Below are positions 56,103 through 64,000 of a DNA stretch of 64,000 nt, piece by piece (the first letter of the stretch is position 1; each line of letters opens with the position of its first letter). The translations under genes and the position numbers were made by a program. This stretch comes from Streptomyces sp. NBC_01689 (GTDB lineage: Bacteria > Actinomycetota > Actinomycetes > Streptomycetales > Streptomycetaceae). The stretch spans positions 7,874,001 to 7,938,000 of the forward strand of contig NZ_CP109592.1 of the NCBI RefSeq assembly GCF_036250675.1, read 5' to 3'. Below the pieces are notes generated by a model that was given only the letters and a program-made list of their open reading frames with translations, made no database searches and was not told the DNA's origin.

Positions 56103-57548
56103 TCAGACGGCGGGTACCGGGAACGTCGGGTACTCGACCCCGGAGACGTGCTGGACGACCCGGATGACCTGGCAGGAGTAGCCGAACTCGTTGTCGTACC
56201 AGAGGTAGAGGATCGCGTTGTCGCCGTCGACCTTGGTGGCGCCGGCGTCGACGATCGAGGCGTGGCGCGAGCCGATGAAGTCGCTCGACACCGCGTCGGG
56301 CGCGGTGGTGAAGTCGATCTGACGCTTCAGGGGCGAGGTCAGCGACACCTCGCGGAGGTGGTCGAGGACCTCCTCGCGGGTGGTCTCGCGCCCCAGCCGC
56401 AGGCTGAGGATGGCGATCGAGACATCCGGCACCGGGACCCGGATCGAACTGCCCGTGAGCGGGGCCTTGAGGTCGGGCAGCGCCTTGGCGACGGCGGACG
56501 CGGCACCCGTCTCGGTGATGACCATGTTGAGCGGCGCGGAGCGGCCCCGGCGGTCGGAGCTGTGGTAATTGTCCAGCAGGTTCTGGTCGTTGGTGAACGA
56601 GTGGACGGTCTCCACGTGACCGCGCAGGACGCCGTACTCGTCGGCCATCGCCTTCAGCGGCGGGACGATCGCGTTGGTGGTGCAGGAGGCGCAGGACAGG
56701 ATCTGCTCGTCCGGCTTCACGGTGTCGTGGTTGACGCCGTGCACGATGTTGGGGACGTCGCCCTTGCCGGGCGCGGTGAGGACCACCTTGTCGATCCCGG
56801 GACGCAGGTGCTTGGACAGGCCTTCGCGGTCACGCCACTTGCCGGTGTTGTCGATGAGGATGGCGTCCTTGATGCCGTACGCCGTGTAGTCGACCTCGCT
56901 CGGGTCCCCGGCGTAGATCACCTTGATCTCGTTGCCGTTGGCGATGATCGTGCTGTTCGCCTCGTCGACGGTGATCGTGCCCTGGAACTGACCGTGGATG
57001 GAGTCGCGGCGCAGCAGCGAGGCCCGCTTGACGATGTCCTGGTCCCCGCCCCGGCGGACGACGACGGCGCGCAGCCGCAGCCCGTTGCCGGAGCCGGCCT
57101 TCTCGATCAGCAGGCGGGCGACGAGCCGGCCGATGCGGCCGAAGCCGTAGAGGACGACATCGCGCGGCTCGCGGCGCTCGACCCGGTCCGCGCCGGTGGC
57201 GCCGGCGACGGCCCTGGCGGTGAACTCCGGTACGGAGAGTCCGAGATCGTCGCTCCGGTACAGGGCGGCGAGCATGCCGAGGTCGATCTGGGAGGGGCCG
57301 AGGTCGAGCGTGGTGAGCGCCTGGAGGAACGGCAGCGTCTCGGTGACGGAGAGCTCCGCGCCCTCGATCTGCCGGGCGAAGCGGTGGGTCTTGAGAAGGC
57401 TGACCACCGACTTGTTCACCAGGGAGCGGCTGTGGAGGAGGACCGTGACGTCCCGCTCCCGGTGCAGCTTCCCGATGATCGGGATCATCGACTCCGCGAT
57501 CTCCTCGCGGGTCTTCCAGTTGGTGAACGAGTCGTCGTTGACAGTCAC
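56103..57548 (-). CDS. gap: Glyceraldehyde-3-phosphate dehydrogenase with N-terminal extension
   Basis: 481 residues, about 130 more than the usual 335-345. Residues 130-481 are the classical GAPDH: GFGRIGR (135-141), active-site C289 in SCASCTTNAIVPP, and His in TVHSFTNDQ. Residues 1-128 are a helical extension (KTREEIAESMIPIIGKLHRE) typical of a distinct Gap subgroup. GTG 57548 has no clear Shine-Dalgarno. No other glycolysis gene adjoins it. The shared element GGCGCTCATATGGT occurs just upstream. Confidence 0.92.
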   Translation of the reverse strand: MTVNDDSFTNWKTREEIAESMIPIIGKLHRERDVTVLLHSRSLVNKSVVSLLKTHRFARQIEGAELSVTETLPFLQALTTLDLGPSQIDLGMLAALYRSDDLGLSVPEFTARAVAGATGADRVERREPRDVVLYGFGRIGRLVARLLIEKAGSGNGLRLRAVVVRRGGDQDIVKRASLLRRDSIHGQFQGTITVDEANSTIIANGNEIKVIYAGDPSEVDYTAYGIKDAILIDNTGKWRDREGLSKHLRPGIDKVVLTAPGKGDVPNIVHGVNHDTVKPDEQILSCASCTTNAIVPPLKAMADEYGVLRGHVETVHSFTNDQNLLDNYHSSDRRGRSAPLNMVITETGAASAVAKALPDLKAPLTGSSIRVPVPDVSIAILSLRLGRETTREEVLDHLREVSLTSPLKRQIDFTTAPDAVSSDFIGSRHASIVDAGATKVDGDNAILYLWYDNEFGYSCQVIRVVQHVSGVEYPTFPVPAV

Positions 57549-57570
57549 AGGTCTATCTTTCGAGCTAGGC

Positions 57571-57584
57571 GGCGCTCATATGGT
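57571..57584. repeat. 14-bp element shared with the aldehyde dehydrogenase promoter
   Basis: GGCGCTCATATGGT is identical to 35748-35761. Both copies lie directly upstream of NAD(P)-dependent dehydrogenase genes but in opposite orientation relative to the gene. CATATG is an unusual sequence in this GC-rich DNA. Confidence 0.6.
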
Positions 57585-57705
57585 AACCCGTCGTTCGTTT
57601 TGATCGTCCGAGGGGTGGACGGCAGGAGTCGGGGAGGGGGCGGAGGCCCGGTTCATGATCGCCTGCGGGCTTACTGTGGTGCAGGGCTGTCGGAAGGAGT
57701 CATGC

Positions 57706-58443
57706 ATGACACGTCCGGTCACTGTGGTCACGGGTGGGAGCCGGGGGATCGGCGCCGCGATCTGTGCCCGCCTCGCGGCAGACGGACACGACGTGGTCGT
57801 CGGGTACGTGCGGGACGGCACGGCGGCGGAGTCGACCGCGACGGCCGTCCGCGCGGCGGGATCGCGCTGTGTCACGGTGCGGGTGGACACCTCCGACGCG
57901 GACGACGTGGAGCGGCTCTTCGACACCGCGGAGCGGCTCGGGCCCGTCGGCGGGCTGGTGAACAACGCCGGTGTGACCGGTCCGCTGGGGCGGCTCGCGG
58001 ACAGCGACCCCGCCGACCTGCGGCGCGTGGTGGACGTCAACCTGCTGGGCACACTGCTGTGTTCACGGCGGGCCGCCCGGTCGATGGCGTCCCGGGGGAG
58101 CGGCGTCATCGTGAACGTGTCCTCGGCCGCGGCCACCCTCGGCAGCCCCGGCGAGTTCGTGCACTACGCGGCCACGAAGGCCGCCGTGGACGCCCTGACT
58201 CTGGGGCTCGCCAAGGAACTCGGCCCGGACGGCATCCGGGTCAACGCGGTCGCGCCCGGCATGATCGACACCGAGATGCACGCGGCCATGGGCGACCCGG
58301 GCCGCGCGGAGCGCTCCGCGGCCTCGATTCCGCTGCGCCGGGTCGGCCGGGCGGAGGAAGTGGCCGCCGCCGTCGCGTGGTTGATGTCGCCGGACGCCTC
58401 GTACGCCACGGGCGCGGTGCTGCGGGTGTCCGGAGGCCGGTGA
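57706..58443 (+). CDS. SDR family oxidoreductase
   Basis: 245 residues, classical SDR: TGGSRGIG, NNAGV, Ser in VNVSSAAATL, YAATK and PGMIDTEM. ATG 57706 follows GGAAGGAG. TACTGT (57672-57677) may be its -10 box. It is divergent from gap, and a FabG-like reductase activity is likely. Confidence 0.9.
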   Translation: MTRPVTVVTGGSRGIGAAICARLAADGHDVVVGYVRDGTAAESTATAVRAAGSRCVTVRVDTSDADDVERLFDTAERLGPVGGLVNNAGVTGPLGRLADSDPADLRRVVDVNLLGTLLCSRRAARSMASRGSGVIVNVSSAAATLGSPGEFVHYAATKAAVDALTLGLAKELGPDGIRVNAVAPGMIDTEMHAAMGDPGRAERSAASIPLRRVGRAEEVAAAVAWLMSPDASYATGAVLRVSGGR

Positions 58444-58602
58444 GTCCGTGGCGTGAGCCGGTGGCGGACGCGCGGCGGTGCGGGATGCGGGGCGGGACGC
58501 GGCGGACGGTGGCCCGGAGTCGGGGGCCCCGGACCGGCGACCCCGTGGTGCAGGACGCGACATGACATGCCACGACACCGCGCGGCATGGCGGGGAGGAG
58601 GG

Positions 58603-58782
58603 TCAGGCCGCCTCGATGATCTCTTCGCGGATCGCTTCGGCCCACTTCACGACCAACAGCTCGTACTCCGCGCGTTCCTGGGCGGACAGGGAGCCACCCG
58701 AGCGCATCCACAGGGCGCGGATCTGCTCGTTCAACGCGGCAGCGGACCGCACGGAACCAGAGAACGTGAAGTCGGGGGACAT
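58603..58782 (-). CDS. Small conserved helical protein (59 residues)
   Basis: 59 residues, starting MSPDFTFSGSVRSAAALNEQ and continuing with two predicted helices (QIRALWMRSGGSLSAQERAE, YELLVVKWAEAIREEIIEAA). No family name known to me; similar short proteins are frequent in Streptomyces. ATG 58782 lacks a Shine-Dalgarno but has TAGGCT at leaderless distance. Confidence 0.75.
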   Translation of the reverse strand: MSPDFTFSGSVRSAAALNEQIRALWMRSGGSLSAQERAEYELLVVKWAEAIREEIIEAA

Positions 58783-58789
58783 GCGCACC

Positions 58790-58812
58790 AGCCTAGGGGC
58801 ATGGACTGACAC
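58790..58812 (-). promoter_or_regulatory. Leaderless promoter of the small gene, weak RecA-NDp resemblance
   Basis: Minus-strand GTGTCAGTC (58812-58804), 8 bases, TAGGCT (58795-58790), 7 bases before ATG 58782. Seven of nine bases match TTGTCRGTG. Confidence 0.45.
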
Positions 58813-59056
58813 TGCGCCACCGGTCGGCTACGCATCCCGTATGTGGTTCGTCACGGCTCGCGGGTCGCGCCGTGCGGATGAGGGCGGGAACCGGTCCGGA
58901 CGGGGCGGCTGAACCGGCCCCGGCGGACCGGCCGGCCCGGTGCGGCGTCTCCTGTGCGCCCTTGCTCGGAGCGGGCGTCGGCGGGTCCGGCGGCGGGCGT
59001 CGCGGAAGGCCCGTGCCGTCGGACCCGCGTGCGGAAGCCGCTCGCAGAGGCGGGAC

Positions 59057-59563
59057 CTACTTGTAGAAGACGGCCACTCCGCCGTGGTGCGAGCAGGCGC
59101 CCTGATGGTGCGCGGCGTAGGAATAGGTGCCGTCGTTGCAGCGGGCGGTGGCGCCGTTGCCCGCGCCGCCGCTGCCGGACGATCCGCCGGACGAACCGCT
59201 GCCGGAGCCGCTGCCGGAGGCGGCTCGCGCGGTGACGGTCACCTTCACCTTGACCGTCTTCGTGGCGGTCACCGTAGGTGCCGGCTTCGGTGTCGCGGTC
59301 TCCGTCGCGGTGGCCGTGGCGGTCGCGGTCTCGGTGACGGTGGCGGCCGGCCGGACCTTGGCGGCCGCGGCCTTCGTGGTGTCGCTGTCCTGGCCGCTCC
59401 CGCTCCCGCTCCCGCCGATACCGACGCCGATGAAGAAGGCGAGGCCGACGGCGGGCAGCATGTACCTCTTCCTCGCCCACTTCGGCCGGGCCGGCTGCGG
59501 CGCGGGCGGGAACGGCGCGGGCGGCCCGTAACCGGGCGGCGGCGGAGGCTGGTTGTACGACAT
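59057..59563 (-). CDS. DUF3761 domain protein, membrane-anchored or secreted
   Basis: 168 residues. A Pro-rich start (QPPPPPGYGPPAPFPPAPQP) and a helix (MLPAVGLAFFIGVGIGG, about 35-52), then a Thr/Ala/Ser-rich stretch and Gly/Ser runs, and a C-terminal DUF3761 motif (CNDGTYSYAAHHQGACSHHG, GVAVFYK). Two Cys and several His could bind metal or form a disulfide. ATG 59563 follows GGGGGGA. Function unknown. Confidence 0.8.
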   Translation of the reverse strand: MSYNQPPPPPGYGPPAPFPPAPQPARPKWARKRYMLPAVGLAFFIGVGIGGSGSGSGQDSDTTKAAAAKVRPAATVTETATATATATETATPKPAPTVTATKTVKVKVTVTARAASGSGSGSGSSGGSSGSGGAGNGATARCNDGTYSYAAHHQGACSHHGGVAVFYK

Positions 59564-59777
59564 GGTCCCCCCAGGGATGGTTCGTGATGGGGTGACCGTA
59601 ACGGGAGATGTGAAGGAAAGGTGAGTGCCGGGTGAGGGCGGTGACACATTTGTGACCGTTCACGGCCGGGGGCCGGGTTCGGGTCTCCCCGTCGCCATGC
59701 TCTCCGGGCGGGTCGCGCAAGTGGGCTGACCGGGGGGCGGTTTCACGCGCTCACCGGGAGGCGACCGGAGGAACCGG

Positions 59778-59834
59778 CCGCCTCGCCGGAATCCGCCCGC
59801 CTCGCCGGAATCCGCCCGCCTCGCCGGAATCCGC
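59778..59834. repeat. 19-bp tandem repeat, three exact units
   Basis: CCGCCTCGCCGGAATCCGC at 59778-59796, 59797-59815 and 59816-59834, followed by partial GGAATCC copies up to the uppP stop. Confidence 0.9.
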
Positions 59835-59855
59835 CGGAATCCGGCGGGATCCGCC

Positions 59856-60731
59856 TCAGCCCGCCGACTCGGCCGCGTGCGGGCTGAGTACGTCCGCGCC
59901 GACCAGGGCGATGATGACGGCGCCGAGTGCGATCCGGTACCAGACGAACGGCATGAAGCTCTTGTGGGAGATGAACTTCATGAACCACGCGATCACGGCG
60001 TACCCGACGGCGAAGGCGATGACCGTCGCGAAGATGGTCGGCCCCCAGGAGACGTGACCGCCCTCGGTGGCGTCCTTGACCTCGAAGGTTCCCGAGGCGA
60101 GCACGGCCGGCATGGCGAGGAGGAAGGAGTAACGGGCCGCCGCCTCACGGGTGTAGCCCATGAAGAGGCCGCCGCTGATGGTCGCGCCGGACCGTGAGAC
60201 GCCGGGGACCAGGGCCATCGCCTGGCAGAGGCCGAAGAGCAGGCCGTCCTTGGTGTTGAGGCTCTCGATGGTCTTGCGCTGCTTGGGGGCCCGGTGCTTG
60301 CCGCCCGACTCGTCGCGCGCCGCCAGCCGGTCCGCGACGCCGATGACCACGCCCATCACGATCAGCATCGTCGCGGTGACCCGCAGATCGCGGAACGGAC
60401 CCTCGATCTGGTCCTTGAGCGTCACCCCGAGCACGCCGATCGGTATCGAGCCGACGATGACGAGCCAGCCCATCTGCGCGTCGTGGTCCTGGCGCATCGC
60501 CTTGCTCGTGAGCGAGCGGAACCACGCCACGAGGATCCGGCCCACGTCCTTGCGGAAGTAGATCAGCACCGCGGCCTCCGTGCCGAGCTGTGTGATCGCG
60601 GTGAAGGCCGCTCCGGGGTCGTGCCAGCCGGAGAACGCCGCGGTCAGGCGCAGATGCGCGCTGGAGGAGACGGGGAGGAACTCGGTCAGCCCCTGGACGA
60701 GTCCGAGGATGAGGGATTCAAACCAAGACAT
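59856..60731 (-). CDS. uppP: Undecaprenyl-diphosphatase (BacA type)
   Basis: 291 residues with about eight membrane helices. Family motifs are GLVQGLTEFLPVSSSAHL near the N-terminus and PGVSRSGATI in the second half. It recycles undecaprenyl pyrophosphate for cell-wall synthesis and gives bacitracin resistance. ATG 60731 has no clear Shine-Dalgarno and no TANNNT box close by. Tandem 19-bp repeats follow its stop. Confidence 0.94.
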   Translation of the reverse strand: MSWFESLILGLVQGLTEFLPVSSSAHLRLTAAFSGWHDPGAAFTAITQLGTEAAVLIYFRKDVGRILVAWFRSLTSKAMRQDHDAQMGWLVIVGSIPIGVLGVTLKDQIEGPFRDLRVTATMLIVMGVVIGVADRLAARDESGGKHRAPKQRKTIESLNTKDGLLFGLCQAMALVPGVSRSGATISGGLFMGYTREAAARYSFLLAMPAVLASGTFEVKDATEGGHVSWGPTIFATVIAFAVGYAVIAWFMKFISHKSFMPFVWYRIALGAVIIALVGADVLSPHAAESAG

Positions 60732-61076
60732 GAAGTGAGGTGGTCCAAGCGCTGATCGAGGACGGGCCGGCGGACACGCCGTGGGGGAGATGCGCGGGAC
60801 GCGGTGATCACGGGTGTCGGAGGCAGCGTAGCGCCCCGCGAGGCCGGTCCGGCCACGGGGGTTTGCCTTTACTAGAGGAACTGTTCGATTGCTCGTACGA
60901 ACGTAGGAACCCTCGGGTGCGGGGTGACCTGGGCGTTCCCGACGGTCCCGGGCCTCCGCCGGCCGGGCGTCCACGGCCGGTTCGCGCCGTGCGGACGGCC
61001 GGTTGTCCACGGGTGGGCCGACCGGGCGGCGGATCGGGGAGGGGGGAGGGGGTGCCGTGCTTCGCGCCGCGCGCTC
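60732..61076. other. Gap upstream of uppP
   Basis: 345 bases between uppP and the HxlR gene (same strand). A less GC-rich stretch at 60868-60915 (TTTGCCTTTACTAGAGG) with the palindrome TCGTACGA (60895-60902) probably holds the uppP promoter. No gene is recognised. Confidence 0.45.
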
Positions 61077-61544
61077 TCAGGTGCGGACCGCCGCGGGACC
61101 CGTCACCGTCCAGCCCGGGGACTGCGGGTGGGCCGTCAGGTCGCCGTGCTCGATCCTCTGGCCGCACTCCCCGCAGACCACCTGCGGGACCAGTTCGTGG
61201 CCGCACACGTGCTCCATCACCATCGGACGGAAACCGTCCTCCTGGAGATGGCGGTCGCCCCACTCCATCAGGGTCAGGAGCACCGGCTGCAGCTCCGCTC
61301 CGGCCCGTGTGGCCCGGTACTCGTAGCGCTTCGGGCGGTCGCTGTACTCGACCTTCTCCAGCACGCCGACGTCGACGAGCCGCTTCAGGCGCGCGGTGAG
61401 CACATCGCGCGGGGCACCGATGTTGCGGGCGAGCTGGTCGAAGCGGGTGACGCCGAGCGACACCTCCCGCATGACCAGCAGGGAGTACTTCTCGCCGACC
61501 AGGGCCAGGGTCTCGGCGATCGAGCAGGGGCGGGCGTCCTTCAT
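61077..61544 (-). CDS. HxlR family regulator with C-terminal zinc ribbon
   Basis: 155 residues: an HxlR winged helix (CSIAETLALVGEKYSLLVMR, GAPRDVLTARLKRLVDVGVL, KRYEYRATRAGAEL) and a C-terminal HVCGHELVPQVVCGECGQR with a C-x-H/C-x2-C metal site. ATG 61544 has TAGACT (61556-61551) 6 bases upstream and no Shine-Dalgarno, so it is probably leaderless. It is divergent from the thiolase gene and likely controls it. Confidence 0.88.
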   Translation of the reverse strand: MKDARPCSIAETLALVGEKYSLLVMREVSLGVTRFDQLARNIGAPRDVLTARLKRLVDVGVLEKVEYSDRPKRYEYRATRAGAELQPVLLTLMEWGDRHLQEDGFRPMVMEHVCGHELVPQVVCGECGQRIEHGDLTAHPQSPGWTVTGPAAVRT

Positions 61545-61550
61545 GCCGTC

Positions 61551-61556
61551 AGTCTA
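61551..61556 (-). promoter_or_regulatory. -10 box of the leaderless HxlR gene
   Basis: Minus-strand TAGACT ends 6 bases before ATG 61544. Confidence 0.5.
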
Positions 61557-61564
61557 CGGGTGGG

Positions 61565-61610
61565 TTGGAATGTCCTACTCACTAGGTTACTCTGGAGTCA
61601 CTTAGTGAGT
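61565..61610 (+). promoter_or_regulatory. Thiolase promoter with HxlR-type operator
   Basis: TTGGAA (61565-61570), 17 bases, TACTCT (61588-61593). Inverted arms ACTCACTA (61577-61584) and TAGTGAGT (61603-61610) flank the -10 box, with a further CACTTAGTG palindrome inside the right arm. Confidence 0.65.
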
Positions 61611-61645
61611 TTGGAAAGCAAACGCCACGAGTTCGGAGAGCAGTC

Positions 61646-62815
61646 ATGCGTGACGCCGTGATCGTCGAAGCCGTTCGTACGCCCGTGGGCAAGGGCAAGC
61701 CGAACGGCTCTCTCGCCCAGGTCCACCCGGTGGAGCTCCTCGCCCACACCCTCCGCACCCTCGTCGAGCGCTCCGGGGTCGACCCGGCGCTGATCGACGA
61801 CGTCATCGGCGGCACCGTCACCCAGGTCGGGGAGCAGGCCGCGAACCTCACCCGGTACGCGGTGCTCTCGGCCGGCTTCCCGGAGTCGGTGCCCGCCACC
61901 ACCGTGGACCGCCAGTGCGGCTCCTCCCAGCAGGCCGTGCACTTCGCCGCACAGGGAGTCCTGTCGGGGGCGTACGACATCGTGGTGGCCTGCGGGGTGG
62001 AGTCCATGAGCCGGGTGCCGATGGGGTCGAACGTCGGCGACGCCGGAAACCCCTTCGGCCCCGGGATCGTCGAGCGCTACCCCGAGGGTCTGGTGCCGCA
62101 GGGCATCAGCGCCGAACTGATCACCGCGAAGTGGGGGCTGTCGCGCGAGCAGCTGGACACGTACGCGGTGGGTTCTCACCAGAAGGCCGCCGCGGCCTGG
62201 GAGAACGGCCTCTTCGACGCCGAGGTCGCCCCCCTGCACGGTGTGACCCGTGACGAGAGCGTCCGCCCCGGCAGCACCACGGAGACGCTCGCCGGGCTCA
62301 AGCCCGCCTACTACCACCCGGTGTTCGCCGAGCGCTTCCCGCAGATCGACTGGTCCGTCACGGCGGGCAACGCGAGCCCGATCAACGACGGCGCGTCGGC
62401 CGTGCTCATCATGGCCGGCGAGACCGCGGCCCGTCTCGGGCTGCGCCCGCTGGCGCGCCTCCACAGCTTCGCCGTCACCGGATCCGACCCCCTGCTGATG
62501 CTCACGGGTGTCGTCCCGGCCACCGAGAAGGTGCTCCGCAGGGCGGGGCTCTCCCTCGGCGACATCGACCTCTTCGAGGTCAACGAGGCCTTCGCGAGCG
62601 TCGTCCTGGCCTGGCAGCAGGAGACGGGTGCCGATCTCTCCCGGGTCAACGTGCACGGCGGGGCGATCGCGCTCGGTCACCCGCTCGGCGCGAGCGGGAC
62701 CCGGCTGACGACCACCCTCGTGCACGCCCTGCGCGCCCGCGGCGCCCGTTACGGACTGCAGACGATGTGTGAGGCGGGCGGGCTCGCCAACGCGATGGTG
62801 CTTGAGGCGATGTAG
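61646..62815 (+). CDS. Acetyl-CoA C-acyltransferase (thiolase)
   Basis: 389 residues, FadA-type thiolase. Nucleophile C91 (VDRQCGSSQQ), NEAFASVV, HGGAIALGHPLGASG, and the second Cys in MCEAGGLANAM. ATG 61646 follows GGAGAG. It is probably catabolic, acting on 3-ketoacyl-CoA of fatty acids or sterol side chains. The divergent HxlR gene and operator suggest inducible control. No other beta-oxidation gene adjoins it. Confidence 0.92.
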   Translation: MRDAVIVEAVRTPVGKGKPNGSLAQVHPVELLAHTLRTLVERSGVDPALIDDVIGGTVTQVGEQAANLTRYAVLSAGFPESVPATTVDRQCGSSQQAVHFAAQGVLSGAYDIVVACGVESMSRVPMGSNVGDAGNPFGPGIVERYPEGLVPQGISAELITAKWGLSREQLDTYAVGSHQKAAAAWENGLFDAEVAPLHGVTRDESVRPGSTTETLAGLKPAYYHPVFAERFPQIDWSVTAGNASPINDGASAVLIMAGETAARLGLRPLARLHSFAVTGSDPLLMLTGVVPATEKVLRRAGLSLGDIDLFEVNEAFASVVLAWQQETGADLSRVNVHGGAIALGHPLGASGTRLTTTLVHALRARGARYGLQTMCEAGGLANAMVLEAM

Positions 62816-62824
62816 GGCGGAGGG

Positions 62825-62839
62825 GCGGGCTCCGCCCGC
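62825..62839 (+). terminator. Short hairpin after the thiolase gene
   Basis: GCGGGC (62825-62830) pairs with GCCCGC (62834-62839), loop TCC, 9 bases after the stop. Weak. GGGTGGACGCGTCGG is repeated at 62866-62880 and 62915-62929 further on. Confidence 0.35.
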
Positions 62840-62998
62840 ACGGGTCGGTTCCCGGACTCAGGGGCGGGTGGACGCGTCGGCACTCGTCCGGAGTCCTGGA
62901 CTTCGGGTTCGGGTGGGTGGACGCGTCGGTGCCGGTCCCGGGGTGTCCGGCGGGGTCCGCGGACGCCGTGCCGGGGTCGTGGGTCGTGGGTCGTGGGG

Positions 62999-63778
62999 TC
63001 AGTGTGCGCGGAGGTGGTGGCGTTTGCGCCAGGCCACCACGGCGCCGGCCAGCGCGGGCAGCGCGATGAAGCCCATCGCGATCAGGAAGGCGGGCGAGGT
63101 CGGGGCCGACGCCCGGGCGCCCGCGACGGCGTACGCGGCGGTGTTCGGAACCGACCCCAACGCCGTGGCCAGCAGGAACGGCAGCCAGCCCATGCGGGAG
63201 ACGGCGGCGCAGTAGTTCGCCGCCCAGAACGGCACTCCGGGGAACAGCCGGGCCATCATCATCGTGCGGAAGCCGTGCCGGCTGAGCTGTCCGTCGGCCG
63301 CCTTCAACCAGCGGGCGCGCAGCAGCGGGCGCAGCGCGTCCTGTCCGAGGATCCGGCCCAGCCCGAAGGCGATCCCGGCGCCGAGCACCGTACCCGCGAG
63401 CGCCGTGCCGAGGCCGAGTCCGGAGCCGAACAGGGCGCCGGCGGCGAGGTTGAGCAGCGGCCGGGGTACGAAGGCCACCGTGCACAGCCCGTACGCCACC
63501 CCGAAGACCACGGCGGCCGCGGCCCCGCTGAGCTGGGGTGGCCAGCCGTCGGAGAGCAGCCGCTGCGGTTCGAAGAGCAGCACGCTCGCCGCGGAGGCCG
63601 CGAGCAGCACCAGCAGCAGGGAGAGCCGGGACCAGGGGGAGAGCAGAACTCTCGTGCAGCGGGCGGTGAGGCCCGTCGGCGTGGAGACGGCGAACTCGGC
63701 GGCGAGCGAGAGCTCCGTGGCGGGGGCCGCGGGGACGGCCGTGGCGGTGCCCCCAGAGCGGGTGGTGGCATCGAGCAT
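62999..63778 (-). CDS. TVP38/TMEM64 (DedA-superfamily, VTT domain) membrane protein
   Basis: 259 residues with five to six membrane helices. The VTT/SNARE-associated domain has VAFVPRPLLNLAAGALFGSG, the Arg/Pro motif MMMARLFPGVPFWAANYCAA and GSVPNTAAYAVAG. ATG 63778 has TAGTGT 6 bases upstream and no Shine-Dalgarno. Family members may scramble or transport lipids; the substrate is unknown. It converges with the thiolase gene. Confidence 0.87.
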   Translation of the reverse strand: MLDATTRSGGTATAVPAAPATELSLAAEFAVSTPTGLTARCTRVLLSPWSRLSLLLVLLAASAASVLLFEPQRLLSDGWPPQLSGAAAAVVFGVAYGLCTVAFVPRPLLNLAAGALFGSGLGLGTALAGTVLGAGIAFGLGRILGQDALRPLLRARWLKAADGQLSRHGFRTMMMARLFPGVPFWAANYCAAVSRMGWLPFLLATALGSVPNTAAYAVAGARASAPTSPAFLIAMGFIALPALAGAVVAWRKRHHLRAH

Positions 63779-63784
63779 TCGGCG

Positions 63785-63790
63785 ACACTA
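63785..63790 (-). promoter_or_regulatory. -10 box of leaderless TVP38 gene
   Basis: Minus-strand TAGTGT ends 6 bases before ATG 63778. The remaining bases to 64000 hold no gene I can support. Confidence 0.45.
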
Positions 63791-64000
63791 ACCGACCCGT
63801 GTGTGTGATCGCCGTATGGTTCGTGTCAGGGGCGTCACAGCTTCCGGAACGCCGGGCGGCCGGTTCGGGATGCCGGACGTCGCCACCGAGGCACCGTCCC
63901 GGCACGGCTGGCCGTCGGCGGTGTCGCAGGGGCCGGCCCGCGACGGCCGGTCCGCAACGGCCCCAGGCCGAGGCCCAGTAGGCCGACAGTGTCGTCCTCT

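Noticed and set aside
63799..64000. Possible partial gene at the right edge
   Set aside because: Frames on either strand show no recognisable domain and no start or end signal could be tied to them.

Overview
The window is a piece of a Streptomyces chromosome, or that of a very close relative. The evidence is the very high GC content with G/C-biased third codon positions, frequent GTG starts, leaderless genes with TANNNT -10 boxes, a 23S-5S rRNA end typical of high-GC Gram-positives, and a gene order around the division regulator FtsR that is shared with Mycobacterium (Rv1822-Rv1832 region) and Streptomyces.

Layout. 1-2.4 kb: 3' part of 23S rRNA, 5S rRNA and a strong terminator. 2.5-16.5 kb: conserved block with a CDP-alcohol phosphatidyltransferase (probably cardiolipin synthase), a sugar nucleotidyltransferase fused to a degenerate phosphomannomutase domain, the coupled trio DUF881-Sbp-DUF881, a GarA/OdhI-like FHA protein carrying an extra zinc ribbon, FtsR, a bifunctional nuclease, a second MerR regulator, DinB, a PRC-barrel protein and gcvP behind a tandem glycine riboswitch. 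16.6-35.5 kb: cell-wall hydrolase, small conserved Streptomyces proteins, a GCS2-family ligase, a solute-binding/VWA protein, CPBP, PhzF, PadR, SRPBCC, Clp-N, two EamA transporters with divergent MocR and LysR regulators, two flavin-type oxidases, an isochorismatase-like protein and a Rieske lipoprotein.

35.5-46.2 kb looks like an accessory stretch. It has an aldehyde dehydrogenase/HIBADH/maleylpyruvate-isomerase-like operon, a zinc alcohol dehydrogenase, a PEBP protein, a rearranged junction between a LysR 3' remnant and a thioredoxin-reductase-like flavoprotein, a secreted hydrolase, a FUSC-like membrane protein, an SDR, and the C-terminal remnant of a tyrosine integrase at its right edge. 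46.2-63.8 kb returns to housekeeping genes: a HipA-like kinase/DUF3037 pair, two SDRs, uracil-DNA glycosylase, Lnt, a fused LLM-SnoaL protein, GAPDH, UppP, an HxlR regulator divergent from a thiolase, and a TVP38 protein.

Regulatory themes visible directly: dinB and ung both have a TTGTCAGTG-N8-(T/C)ANNNT promoter, the RecA-NDp/PafBC DNA-damage type; many regulators are leaderless and have palindromes inside their own promoters (PadR, MocR, LysR, HxlR); and several pairs are translationally coupled by GTGA overlaps. No CRISPR array, complete mobile element or tRNA gene was seen. Nothing in the window is clearly a new multi-gene system. The best leads are the chimeric LysR/flavoprotein locus, the LLM-SnoaL fusion, the HipA-like/DUF3037 pair and the zinc-ribbon GarA.
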